A stretch of 64,000 nucleotides of DNA, from contig DASSPH010000005.1 of the NCBI GenBank assembly GCA_035699745.1, positions 58,483 to 122,482 on the forward strand, read 5' to 3'. Made by a program: the position numbers and the translations under genes. This DNA is from Vicinamibacterales bacterium. Lineage in GTDB: Bacteria; Acidobacteriota; Vicinamibacteria; Vicinamibacterales; 2-12-FULL-66-21. The notes under the pieces were generated by a model. It did not search any database, was not told where the DNA came from, and worked only from the letters and a program-made list of their open reading frames with translations. Shown here one piece after another: positions 57,329 to 64,000 of this stretch (its first letter is position 1; each line of letters starts with the position of its first letter).

Positions 57329-58057
57329 TCAGCGGCGGGCGGCCTCCGCTTTCATGCGTGCCATCTGCGTGCCGAGGGCCTGCAGCTCCTCGCGCGACAT
57401 CACGCCGCGCGCGGTGCGGAACATCGGGCCTTCTTCCTCCTGGATGTGGTGCTCGATGTTCTCTTTCAGCACCTTGAACTTGGCGCCCCAACGTTCGTCG
57501 TCCGTCGCGACCGCGTGCAGCTCCTTGACGATCAGATCGGCGACGTGATGCTCCTGGAATCCCTCGAGCACGATCTCGCGGGCTTCCGGATACTGCTTCA
57601 GCGCAGGGTAGAGCAGCTGCTCTTCGATCAGTTCGTGCGCGGCCAGCTCCGCGGTGATGGTGTTGAGCAGGTCGCGGCGCGCGGTCCTGGCGCGATCCGT
57701 CGTGTCCTCGCCGCGCTTCAGCAGGTCCTGCAGACGGCGGTGATCGGTTTCGAGGAGGGTGATGGCGTCCACGTCCGCGGACGCGCCGGGCAGCCGCCTG
57801 GCGACCGCGGCGACGGCGTTCGCGACCGCCCCCTTGACGGCGGTCTTGGCGGAGGAGAGGCGGGAGGGTTCCGGCGGTTTGCGCCGCCGCGTCGTCCGGG
57901 TCGCGGCCGCGCGCGCGGCGGTCTTGCGGCGCGCGGTGGCGGTCTTCGCTCTGCGCGCGGGGGTGGCCTTCTTGCGCGCGGCGCCGCGCGTCCGCCCTGT
58001 ATTGCCGGCGCTTTTTCTGCTCGGTTTTGTCTGCTTTCGAGACGTTCGCTTGGCCAA
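57329..58057 (-). CDS. Hemerythrin HHE protein with histone-like basic N-terminus
   Basis: Protein of 242 residues. The first 75 or so are strongly basic and low-complexity (AKRTSRKQTKPSRKSAG, ARRAKTATARRKTAARAAA, TRTTRRRKPPEP), like a histone H1 tail. From about residue 100 comes a hemerythrin-like four-helix bundle with its di-iron ligand pattern: DHRRLQDLL, AHELIEEQLLYP, HHVADLIVKEL and EHHIQEEEGPMF. Such domains bind oxygen or nitric oxide or store iron. The TTG at 58057 has AGGAGG four bases upstream; an ATG 26 codons earlier lacks one. It is convergent with the SNF2 gene, 15 bases apart. Confidence 0.88.
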   Translation of the reverse strand: MAKRTSRKQTKPSRKSAGNTGRTRGAARKKATPARRAKTATARRKTAARAAATRTTRRRKPPEPSRLSSAKTAVKGAVANAVAAVARRLPGASADVDAITLLETDHRRLQDLLKRGEDTTDRARTARRDLLNTITAELAAHELIEEQLLYPALKQYPEAREIVLEGFQEHHVADLIVKELHAVATDDERWGAKFKVLKENIEHHIQEEEGPMFRTARGVMSREELQALGTQMARMKAEAARR

Positions 58058-58093
58058 ATCGCCTCCTCGTGCGGCGAGCCATGCAAGTGCCCG

Positions 58094-58226
58094 TCCCGAA
58101 AACGGGGACTGTCCCCATTTCCGGGGGCGGGACAATGACTTACGGGCAGGGGCAGTCGGAAACCGGCCGGATTCGTCGCGTTTCGCCGCGCGCCGCCCCG
58201 GAAACGGGGACAGTCCCTATTCCGCG
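58094..58226. repeat. Pair of REP-like palindromes
   Basis: Two near-identical palindromes lie in the same orientation about 100 bases apart. Copy 1 has the core GGGGACTGTCCCC at 58104-58116, flanked by GAAAAC on the left and ATTTCC on the right. Copy 2 has GGGGACAGTCCC from 58206, flanked by GGAAAC and TATTCC. The outer flanks extend each palindrome to about 25 bases. Copy 2 runs into the TAG stop codon of the permease gene (58217-58219). Confidence 0.7.
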
Positions 58227-60658
58227 CGGAGGGCGACGAGGGGATCGACGCGCGAGGCGCGGCGGGCGGGGATCAGGCACGCCGCCATCGCCACCCCCGT
58301 CAGCAGGACGGTGATCACCACGAACGTCAGCGGATCGGTCGGCGTCACCTGCACCAGCAGCGTCCGCAGCACCCGGCTCAGACCGAACGCGCCCGCCAGC
58401 CCGATCGCCAGACCCAGCCCCATCTGCCACAGCCCCCGGCGCAGGATCAGCCACCGGACGTTGCTGTCGTTCGCCCCCAGCGCCATCCGCACGCCGATCT
58501 CGGTCCGCCGCTGCGTCACCGAGTAGGCCATCACCGCATACAGCCCCACCGCCGACATCACCAGCGCGATCGCCGCGAAAATCGCGAACAGGCTGCCGAA
58601 CACGCGGTACGGCCACATCTGCCGATCGAGCATCTGCCCCATCGTCTGCACGTTCTGCACCGGCTGATCGGGATCGACGCTGCGCATCTGCTCGCGGACC
58701 GCGCTCATCACGCTCCCCGGCGGCAGCGCCGTGCGGACGAGGATGTTGCTGAACCCGGGCGGCTCCTGACGCGCCGGAATGTAGACGACGTTGGTCGGCT
58801 GCGCGTCCTGCGAGTTGGCGTGCCGGATCGTCGGGCTGATGCCGACGACCGTCCGCCACACCGCCGGCGGCTGCGGCTTGTCCGCCGCCTGACCCGGCGG
58901 CGGCGTCTGGACGAACCGCAGCCGGCGCCCGATCGGATCCTCGTTCTTGAACACCTCCGCCGCGAAGCGCTCGTTGATGATCACGGTCTCGGCGCCGGCG
59001 TTGCCGTCGTTGTCGTGGAACACCCGCCCGCGCCGCAGCTGCACCCCGACGGTGTCGAAGAACCCGGGGCTGACGACGACGGTGCTGACCCGCGGCGCCT
59101 CCTGCTCCGCGCCGCGCACCGGCTCCCCTTCGAGCTCGTACTGGCGCGTGCCGGACCCGAACGGCGGCACGCTCGTCGTGAACGCGACCGACTGGACGCC
59201 CGGAATCGTCGCCAGGCGCGGGGCGAAACTGTCGTAGAACGTCCGCCGCGCCTCCGCGTTCGGATACTTCGTGTTCGACAGCCCCAGCCCGATCGTCAGC
59301 AGGTTGTCGGTCTTGATCCCCAGGTCGAGCGTGTACAGCTTCATGAAGCTGCGGATCATCAGGCCGGCGCCGACCAGCAGCACCAGGGTGAGCGCCAGTT
59401 CGAGCACCACCATCGTCCCGGTGAGCCAGCGCGCGCGCATGCCGCCGGCATTGCCGCGCCCCCCTTCCTTCAGCACGTCGTTCACGTTCGTCTTCGTGAC
59501 CTGCAGCGCCGGCGCGAGGCCGAAGATGATGCCGGTCAGGACGCAGATGGCGGCGAGGAACGCGAACACCGTCGCGTCGAACGTGAAGATGACCCAGTAG
59601 GGCTTGCCCGAGCCCTCGACCGCGCGGTCGAACAGCCGCACGCCGATCACCGCGAGCCCGAGCCCGATCGCGCCGCCCATGACGCCGAGACAGATGCTCT
59701 CGATCAGCAGCTGACGGACGACGCGCCAGCGGGTGGCGCCGAGGGCGATCCGGACGGCGATCTCGCGCGAGCGGTGCACCGAACGTGACAGGAGGAGGTT
59801 TGCCACGTTGGCGCAGGCGATGAGCAGCACGAAGCTCACCGCGCCCATCATCGCGAGCATCACCGTCCGGATCGGGCCGCCGTTGAAACGCTCGTTGAAC
59901 GTCTCGACATTGGCCTTGGGGTGTTCCTTGTTGGTGTCGGGATACGCCGCCGCCAGGCGCGCCGCGATGCCGTTCAACTCGGTCTGCGCCTGCGCTTTCG
60001 TCACCCCGTCGCGCAGCCGTCCGAACACCTGCACGTAGCGGGAGCTGCGCTTGTCTTCGGGCGCGCGCACCAGCGGCACCCACATCTCCGCGTTCGACGG
60101 GAACATCATCCCGTCGGGCATCACGCCGACGATCGTCGCCGGCTTGCCGTCGATTCGCAGCGACTTGCCGATCACGCTGCGGTCGTCGCCGTAGCGGTTC
60201 TTCCACAGCGCGTAGCCGAGCAGCACCACGCGCTCGGCTCCCGGGGCGTCGTCACCGGGGGCGAAGTCGCGCCCGAACAGCGGCTGCTGCCCGAGCAGGC
60301 TGAACGCATTCGCCGAGAGCCGGGTGGAGCGGACCGACTGCGGCGCGGCGCGATCGTCGGCGACGTTGGCGCCCGACACGGTGAAGGCGGCGAGGGCGGT
60401 GAAGCTGCGCGCCTGCTCGCGCCAGTCGTCGAGCTCCATCGGAGAGATCAGCGATCGCCCGCCCTGCCTCGGCTGCGCCGACAGCATGTAGAGCTTGTCG
60501 GAGTCCTTGTAGGGCAGGCCGCGCAGCAGCACCGCGTTCACCAGCGTGAACACCGTAGCGTTCACGCCGATGCCGAGCGCCAGGGCGATGATCGCCACGG
60601 CGGAATACCAGCGGTCCTTGACGATCAGATGGAGCGCGAACTTGAGATCTCTGAGCAT
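58217..60658 (-). CDS. FtsX/MacB-type ABC transporter permease (acidobacterial duplicated orphan permease)
   Basis: Protein of 813 residues from MLRDLKFALHL. It has the duplicated layout: a first helix (residues about 20-42), a MacB periplasmic domain, an FtsX core of three helices near 265-400 (FVLLIACANVANLLLSRSVH, REIAVRIALGATRWRVVRQL), then a second MacB-like domain and a second FtsX core (IALVMSAVGLYAVMAYSVTQ, RRTEIGVRMALGA) ending in IPARRASRVDPLVALRAE. No ATPase gene is adjacent, as usual for this large acidobacterial family. Transport substrate unknown. The ATG at 60658 follows an AGGA site; an upstream in-frame ATG at 60688 is less likely. Confidence 0.93.
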   Translation of the reverse strand: MLRDLKFALHLIVKDRWYSAVAIIALALGIGVNATVFTLVNAVLLRGLPYKDSDKLYMLSAQPRQGGRSLISPMELDDWREQARSFTALAAFTVSGANVADDRAAPQSVRSTRLSANAFSLLGQQPLFGRDFAPGDDAPGAERVVLLGYALWKNRYGDDRSVIGKSLRIDGKPATIVGVMPDGMMFPSNAEMWVPLVRAPEDKRSSRYVQVFGRLRDGVTKAQAQTELNGIAARLAAAYPDTNKEHPKANVETFNERFNGGPIRTVMLAMMGAVSFVLLIACANVANLLLSRSVHRSREIAVRIALGATRWRVVRQLLIESICLGVMGGAIGLGLAVIGVRLFDRAVEGSGKPYWVIFTFDATVFAFLAAICVLTGIIFGLAPALQVTKTNVNDVLKEGGRGNAGGMRARWLTGTMVVLELALTLVLLVGAGLMIRSFMKLYTLDLGIKTDNLLTIGLGLSNTKYPNAEARRTFYDSFAPRLATIPGVQSVAFTTSVPPFGSGTRQYELEGEPVRGAEQEAPRVSTVVVSPGFFDTVGVQLRRGRVFHDNDGNAGAETVIINERFAAEVFKNEDPIGRRLRFVQTPPPGQAADKPQPPAVWRTVVGISPTIRHANSQDAQPTNVVYIPARQEPPGFSNILVRTALPPGSVMSAVREQMRSVDPDQPVQNVQTMGQMLDRQMWPYRVFGSLFAIFAAIALVMSAVGLYAVMAYSVTQRRTEIGVRMALGANDSNVRWLILRRGLWQMGLGLAIGLAGAFGLSRVLRTLLVQVTPTDPLTFVVITVLLTGVAMAACLIPARRASRVDPLVALRAE

Positions 60659-60740
60659 CGCTGTCCTACCAATACGAGAGAAAGACACCGATGGTTAACG
60701 GAAGTTTCAGGACATAATCAGAGGTCTCGAAGGAGCGCGA

Positions 60741-61784
60741 ATGACAAGCCCTCTGCGGCTGCTCGGCATGGCGGCCGCGTTGAATGTGAGCCTGGGTGTG
60801 GGAACGGCGGCGGCGCAGCGTGTGATGGTGCGGCACCTTCCAGTCGGCACCTCCGTCGAAGTGGTGCTGAACGGGGCGGCCGCCGGCACCGGCACCGTCG
60901 ATCAGTCCGGGGACGTGACCATTCCGTTCACCTTGCCGGAAAAGGACGGCAAGGCCGAAATGGACGCCAACATCTTCGTCGACACCTGCGAGAAGATACG
61001 CCGGGTCGTCATCGCCGAAGTCTCGCGTCCCGCCCCGCCGGCGGCGGAGGGCTGCGATCGCCGCGAGATCAGCGGGCTGTTCTGGGTCCGCCGGGTCAAC
61101 ACCATCGTCATCGACGCGGCCCCCGCCAACCCGACGCTGCTGCTGATCAGCGGGAATTACACGCCGCCGCCGGACCCCGTGCCCGGGGAAGAATCGTCCG
61201 GCGCGTCGATTCCCCATGCGCCCCTGCCGCGCGGATTCGTGATGTTCGCCGGCGCCGGGCTGACCTCGTACCGCGACGTCCTCCCCCTCAACTGCGGCAA
61301 CCTCCAGACCTGCTCGGGCGACGGGTCGCCCTACGCCTATACGTTCGGCGCGACGTACTGGATCACGCGCTACCTCGGCGTCGAGGGCAGCTTCCTGCAT
61401 CCGCAGAAGGTCAAGATCTCGGGCGGCGACGGCTTCACGTTCGATACGTCGATGAACGTGGACATCTGGAATCTCGTCGCCAAAGCCGGCGTCCAGGCGG
61501 GTCCGGTGCGTCTCTACGGGCAGGGCGGCATGAGTTATCACCAGGCCACCCACGTGACCAGCCAGACGCTCGGCGACGTGTCCCAGCGCTTCGAGCTGCA
61601 GACCGAAGGCTGGAGCTACGTCTACGGCGGGGGAGCGGAAATCTGGGTGAAGCCGCGGGTGGCGCTGTTCGGCCAGCTCGATTTCGCGCGGCTGAAAGGG
61701 AAGGCGACCGACGACAGCGAGTTCAACATCGACGACCGTGCCCGCTCGCTGATCGCCGGCATCCGCGTGCACATCGGCGGCTGA
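60741..61784 (+). CDS. Outer-membrane beta-barrel protein
   Basis: Protein of 347 residues with a signal peptide (about residues 1-26, ending TAAAQR). Residues about 27-150 are a periplasmic or extracellular beta domain with a cysteine pair (DTCEKI...EGCDRR). From about 165 the alternating pattern of a small beta-barrel appears (FVMFAGAGLTSYRD, YAYTFGATYWITRYLGVEGS, GPVRLYGQGGMSYHQATH), closing with SLIAGIRVHIGG; a second cysteine pair lies in NCGNLQTCSG. It resembles the OmpA/OmpW-size barrel class, but no family is certain. AAGGAGCG precedes the ATG. Confidence 0.82.
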   Translation: MTSPLRLLGMAAALNVSLGVGTAAAQRVMVRHLPVGTSVEVVLNGAAAGTGTVDQSGDVTIPFTLPEKDGKAEMDANIFVDTCEKIRRVVIAEVSRPAPPAAEGCDRREISGLFWVRRVNTIVIDAAPANPTLLLISGNYTPPPDPVPGEESSGASIPHAPLPRGFVMFAGAGLTSYRDVLPLNCGNLQTCSGDGSPYAYTFGATYWITRYLGVEGSFLHPQKVKISGGDGFTFDTSMNVDIWNLVAKAGVQAGPVRLYGQGGMSYHQATHVTSQTLGDVSQRFELQTEGWSYVYGGGAEIWVKPRVALFGQLDFARLKGKATDDSEFNIDDRARSLIAGIRVHIGG

Positions 61785-61817
61785 TTCGGGACGTGCGCCG
61801 CCGGGCGGCAGCCCGCG

Positions 61818-62255
61818 CTACTGCGTCTGGACGACGTCGACCAGCTCGATCTCGAACACCAGCGTCGCAAACGGCGGGATCGAGTTGTTGCGCGACGAGC
61901 CGTAGCCGAGCGACGGCGGCACCACGATCCGCCGTGCGCCGCCCACCTTCATCCCGGTCACGCCGCGATCGAACCCCGCGATCACCTGTCCGCCGCCGAC
62001 CGTGAACGTCAGCGGATCGAGGCCGACCGACGAGTCGAACTGGAGCCCCTTGCCGTCGGTCTTGGTCGGATCGTAGAGCCAGCCGGTGTAGTTGACGATC
62101 ACGATCTTCCCGGTCACCGCGTCGGCGCCGCTGCCGATTCGGAGATCGACCTGGCTGTACGGGGCGCCGGATGACGGACCGGTGGGACTCTCGGCGCAGG
62201 CGCCGACACCGATCGCGGCGGCGAGACACAGGATGGAAAAGAGAGCACGGATCAC
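61818..62255 (-). CDS. FKBP-type peptidyl-prolyl isomerase lipoprotein
   Basis: Protein of 145 residues. The N-terminus is a lipoprotein signal peptide with lipobox VGAC (cysteine near residue 20), so it should be lipid-anchored in the envelope. The mature part is a single FKBP domain: VNYTGWLYDPTKTDGKGLQF, DSSVGLDPLTFTVGGGQVIA, GFDRGVTGMKVGGARRIVVP, GYG...IPPFATLVFEIELVDV. The active-site aromatics and the VI.G.D...GM.VG segment are kept. It catalyses proline isomerisation during folding of exported proteins. The GTG at 62255 is chosen to give the signal peptide at the very start. Confidence 0.93.
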   Translation of the reverse strand: MIRALFSILCLAAAIGVGACAESPTGPSSGAPYSQVDLRIGSGADAVTGKIVIVNYTGWLYDPTKTDGKGLQFDSSVGLDPLTFTVGGGQVIAGFDRGVTGMKVGGARRIVVPPSLGYGSSRNNSIPPFATLVFEIELVDVVQTQ

Positions 62256-62285
62256 AGACGCGATCTTACCGCAGTCACTCAGGCC

Positions 62286-62334
62286 CGGTAACCGGTAACC
62301 GGTAACCGGTCGCCAGTAGCCAGTAGCCAGTAGC
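62286..62334. repeat. Heptamer tandem array (seven units) at the composition boundary
   Basis: Seven 7-bp units: CGGTAAC three times, CGGTCGC, then CAGTAGC three times, followed by a partial GGTAAC. It lies just upstream of the FKBP gene, where the sequence changes from very high to lower GC. Period and style match the arrays at 1791 and 51269. Confidence 0.9.
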
Positions 62335-62349
62335 GGTAACAATATACTT

Positions 62350-62376
62350 GCCTAACCAACACAACGCCGGTTAGGC
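62350..62376. promoter_or_regulatory. Perfect 8-bp inverted repeat upstream of the RusA-like gene
   Basis: GCCTAACC and GGTTAGGC form a perfect inverted repeat with an 11-base spacer, about 45 bases before the ATG at 62422. It could be an operator or a hairpin in the leader. It is also close to the presumed edge of the acquired segment. Confidence 0.5.
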
Positions 62377-62421
62377 TCGTAATTGTATGCTCCACCGTGA
62401 AAAACCGGTGGGAAGGAGTGA

Positions 62422-63099
62422 ATGTATCGGGAGAATGTGATTCACCATGAACTTGAACGTTGGCCCGAAGGCGGGCACGAGATGAAGTTCCATCTCATCT
62501 ACGACGGCGAACTGCCTCCGGAGAGCAGGGCGAGCGCGGACCTAAAGCACCGTATCCGACAACAACTGCATCCTCAATTGCGTGCGCTGTGGTACGGGAG
62601 CGGTTCGCTTAAGTACCTAACCATGGCGGACCGAAACGGGAAGGCGGAAGTGGATCTCATTGCGAACGAGTACGAGCGCCACGGCGTACGGTTCGTACCG
62701 CTCGTCCGTTTGGCTAACCGCATGGGGTGTCGGCTCGAAATCTTGTTGTTGCTACGAGAGGAGCCGCACATTTTTTCCGGTGCTGGCGCAGGCGATTTAG
62801 ACAATCGCGTCAAGACTCTCATGGACGGACTTCGCATGCCGACGCACCAAAAGAGCGATCTAGGAACCGCCGCGCTCGTCAGCCCGCAACCGGACGAGAA
62901 TCCGCTCTTTTGCCTGGTCGAAGACGATCGGTCGATCTATCAAATTTCCGTTTCGACCGACAGGCTGCTAGCGCCTCCGCGTCCGGATCAGAAGCACCGC
63001 GACGTAATCGCGATTGTGAAGGCTCACATCACGAACGCGAACGGGACCGAGTTCGCGTACCTTTCCGCGAACTTGGGCTTGGAGACCGGGAAGCATTGA
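62422..63099 (+). CDS. RusA-like Holliday-junction endonuclease family protein
   Basis: Protein of 225 residues. The RusA-type catalytic signature is present: D125-L-D127-N in GDLDNRVKTLMDGLRMP with K131 and D135, followed later by a hydrophobic strand with CLVEDDRSIYQISVS (E167, D168, D169), the second acidic cluster. RusA enzymes cut four-way DNA junctions and are usually phage or prophage encoded. Here it is an orphan with no phage genes visible. A GGAAGGAG site precedes the ATG. GC content is visibly lower than in the rest of the window, and the gene is convergent with an IS1595 transposase, suggesting transfer. Nuclease activity is inferred from the motif. Confidence 0.75.
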   Translation: MYRENVIHHELERWPEGGHEMKFHLIYDGELPPESRASADLKHRIRQQLHPQLRALWYGSGSLKYLTMADRNGKAEVDLIANEYERHGVRFVPLVRLANRMGCRLEILLLLREEPHIFSGAGAGDLDNRVKTLMDGLRMPTHQKSDLGTAALVSPQPDENPLFCLVEDDRSIYQISVSTDRLLAPPRPDQKHRDVIAIVKAHITNANGTEFAYLSANLGLETGKH

Positions 63100-63211
63100 A
63101 TCGCATGACGCGCCGCAGTCCGTCGTTGAACTGCTCCATCGCGCGTTCTGGATCATCGGCGCGGATGTCGGCCGCGTCTCTGTTGCGGGTGGGCTTTTTC
63201 TTCTCTAGCAC
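63029..63211 (-). CDS. Small protein overlapping the IS1595 transposase end
   Basis: Open frame of 60 residues starting with GTG at 63211, four codons inside the transposase 3' end (the transposase stops at 63205). It reads as a charged protein with the helical segment RAMEQFNDGLRRVMRFN, which resembles the small companion proteins often found directly after IS1595 transposases. The last 20 residues are a Ser/Arg run that overlaps the 3' end of the convergent RusA-like gene, so this end may be shifted or truncated. No function is known. Confidence 0.4.
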   Translation of the reverse strand: MLEKKKPTRNRDAADIRADDPERAMEQFNDGLRRVMRFNASRSPSPSSRKGTRTRSRSRS

Positions 63212-64000
63212 GTTTGCGGCAACTCCGAGCCGATGAGCGCCTTGTAGGTGAGACGACGATTGACGATTCCAGCGAGTCCGAGGAAGAAGCGGCCAGCGTC
63301 ATTCAACGAACGCTCGTTGAAGCGGAATGCCTGCTCATCGAGGTAGCGAAACAAATGGAACGGTTCGACCGAAACGTAGGTGCCCTTGATGGCGCGCTTG
63401 AGCAGCGACCAGAAATTCTCGCAGCCGTTGGTGTGGATCTGCCCATCGACGTACTTCTCAGCGTGGTCAACAACGAGATGTGTGAACTCGCGCTGCAATC
63501 CTTGATAAGAAAAATGCGCGTCGGTGTGCAGGGTCGAACCGGGGATGACGTGCTCACGCACGACGGGCTGAATGTGCCCCTTCTTTCGACCGGTGAGCAC
63601 GCTGGTGCGGATGCGGCTCTGTCCGTCGTTGCCGTGGCGCTCCAGCAGGCCCATGACGGCGATCTTGCCCGCCATCGAGCGGCCCATAGTGATCCCCATG
63701 CGCTTCCGCTTCTTGATGTGCATGTTGCGCGCTTTGCCGCCAATGTAGGTTTCATCGGCTTCGACGTGCCCGCCGAGCTTACGACTCACATCGGAGTGCA
63801 ACGCGAGACGAAGCCGGTGGAGCATGAACCACTCGGATTTCTGAGTCACGCCGAGTGCACGCGCCAGTTCGTACGAACTGATGCCGTTCTTGCAACCGGT
63901 GAGCAGCCACAACGCGGGCAGCCACTTGTCCAATCCGAGCGGCGAATCCTCAAACACGGTGCCGACCTTGAGCGAGAACTGTGCGCGAGGATGCTGCCCG
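63205..64000 (-). mobile_element. IS1595-family transposase (ISXO2-like), 5' part beyond the window
   Basis: The frame is open to the window edge, so the N-terminal zinc ribbon is largely outside; the visible N-terminus reads QFSLKVGTVFEDSPLGLDKW, the usual segment after it. The DDE-type core is clear: ADETYIGGKARN with the first acidic residue, HTDAHFSYQGL with the second, and HTNGCENFWSLLKRAIKG with the N-E motif typical of the ISXO2/IS1595 group. The frame shows no internal stop, so the element may be active. The coordinates give only the coding part seen here; inverted repeats were not identified. Confidence 0.93.

Overview
The window is very GC-rich, Gram-negative-type bacterial chromosome. 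The best fit is an Acidobacteriota genome, probably of the Vicinamibacterales type. This is inferred from gene content: an X6-type ECF sigma factor paired with a TPR Ser/Thr kinase, a duplicated-FtsX orphan permease of the kind expanded in Acidobacteria, a DinB/YciI/DoxX-like cluster, CHAT-TPR proteins and very large secreted beta-domain proteins. I saw no rRNA, tRNA or CRISPR array, and no gene-free gap reaches 300 bases.

Left part (1-12,900): ordinary chromosomal genes. In order they are a partial unknown gene coupled to an AI-2E family permease, a 7-bp tandem repeat array, biosynthetic threonine deaminase, a YciI-like/DoxX-like pair, a DinB protein, a small glycine-zipper membrane protein, a divergent XRE-cupin regulator and fasciclin pair, a DUF5009-type membrane acyltransferase, a sigma factor/Ser-Thr kinase pair, a small membrane protein and a luciferase-like flavin oxidoreductase.

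Centre (12,966-50,472): one long same-strand block that dominates the window. It runs ECF sigma factor, membrane-anchored anti-sigma-like protein with TPR-like outer part, exported TPR-CHAT caspase-like protease, a 5,093-residue secreted multidomain protein, a second secreted protein of about 5,682 residues, an exported thioredoxin-like protein with a CxxC site, and a DsbA-like protein without one. Almost every junction is a 1- or 4-base stop/start overlap; the one real gap is 103 bases before the first giant gene. The giants contain 11 two-cysteine repeats, five PKD domains, Ig-like and SbsA-like domains, about 37 carboxypeptidase-regulatory-like repeats between them, and three copies of a module of about 250 residues that I cannot assign. 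A plausible reading is an envelope-stress or surface-assembly system: sigma/anti-sigma control, a protease, two huge surface proteins and oxidative-folding helpers. This is the most interesting part of the window.

Right part (50,475-62,255): a minus-strand membrane-stress cluster (bactofilin, ElaB/YqjD-like, YqjE/holin-like, DUF3618 protein, unknown protein, possible micro-ORF, PfpI/DJ-1 protein), then a SWIM-SNF2 helicase, a hemerythrin with a histone-like basic tail, a pair of REP-like palindromes, an FtsX/MacB permease, an outer-membrane beta-barrel protein and an FKBP lipoprotein.

Right edge (62,340-64,000): visibly lower GC. It holds an orphan RusA-like nuclease and an IS1595-family transposase that runs off the window, and looks like an acquired segment. 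Degenerate 7-bp tandem arrays occur at three separate intergenic places, one exactly at this boundary.
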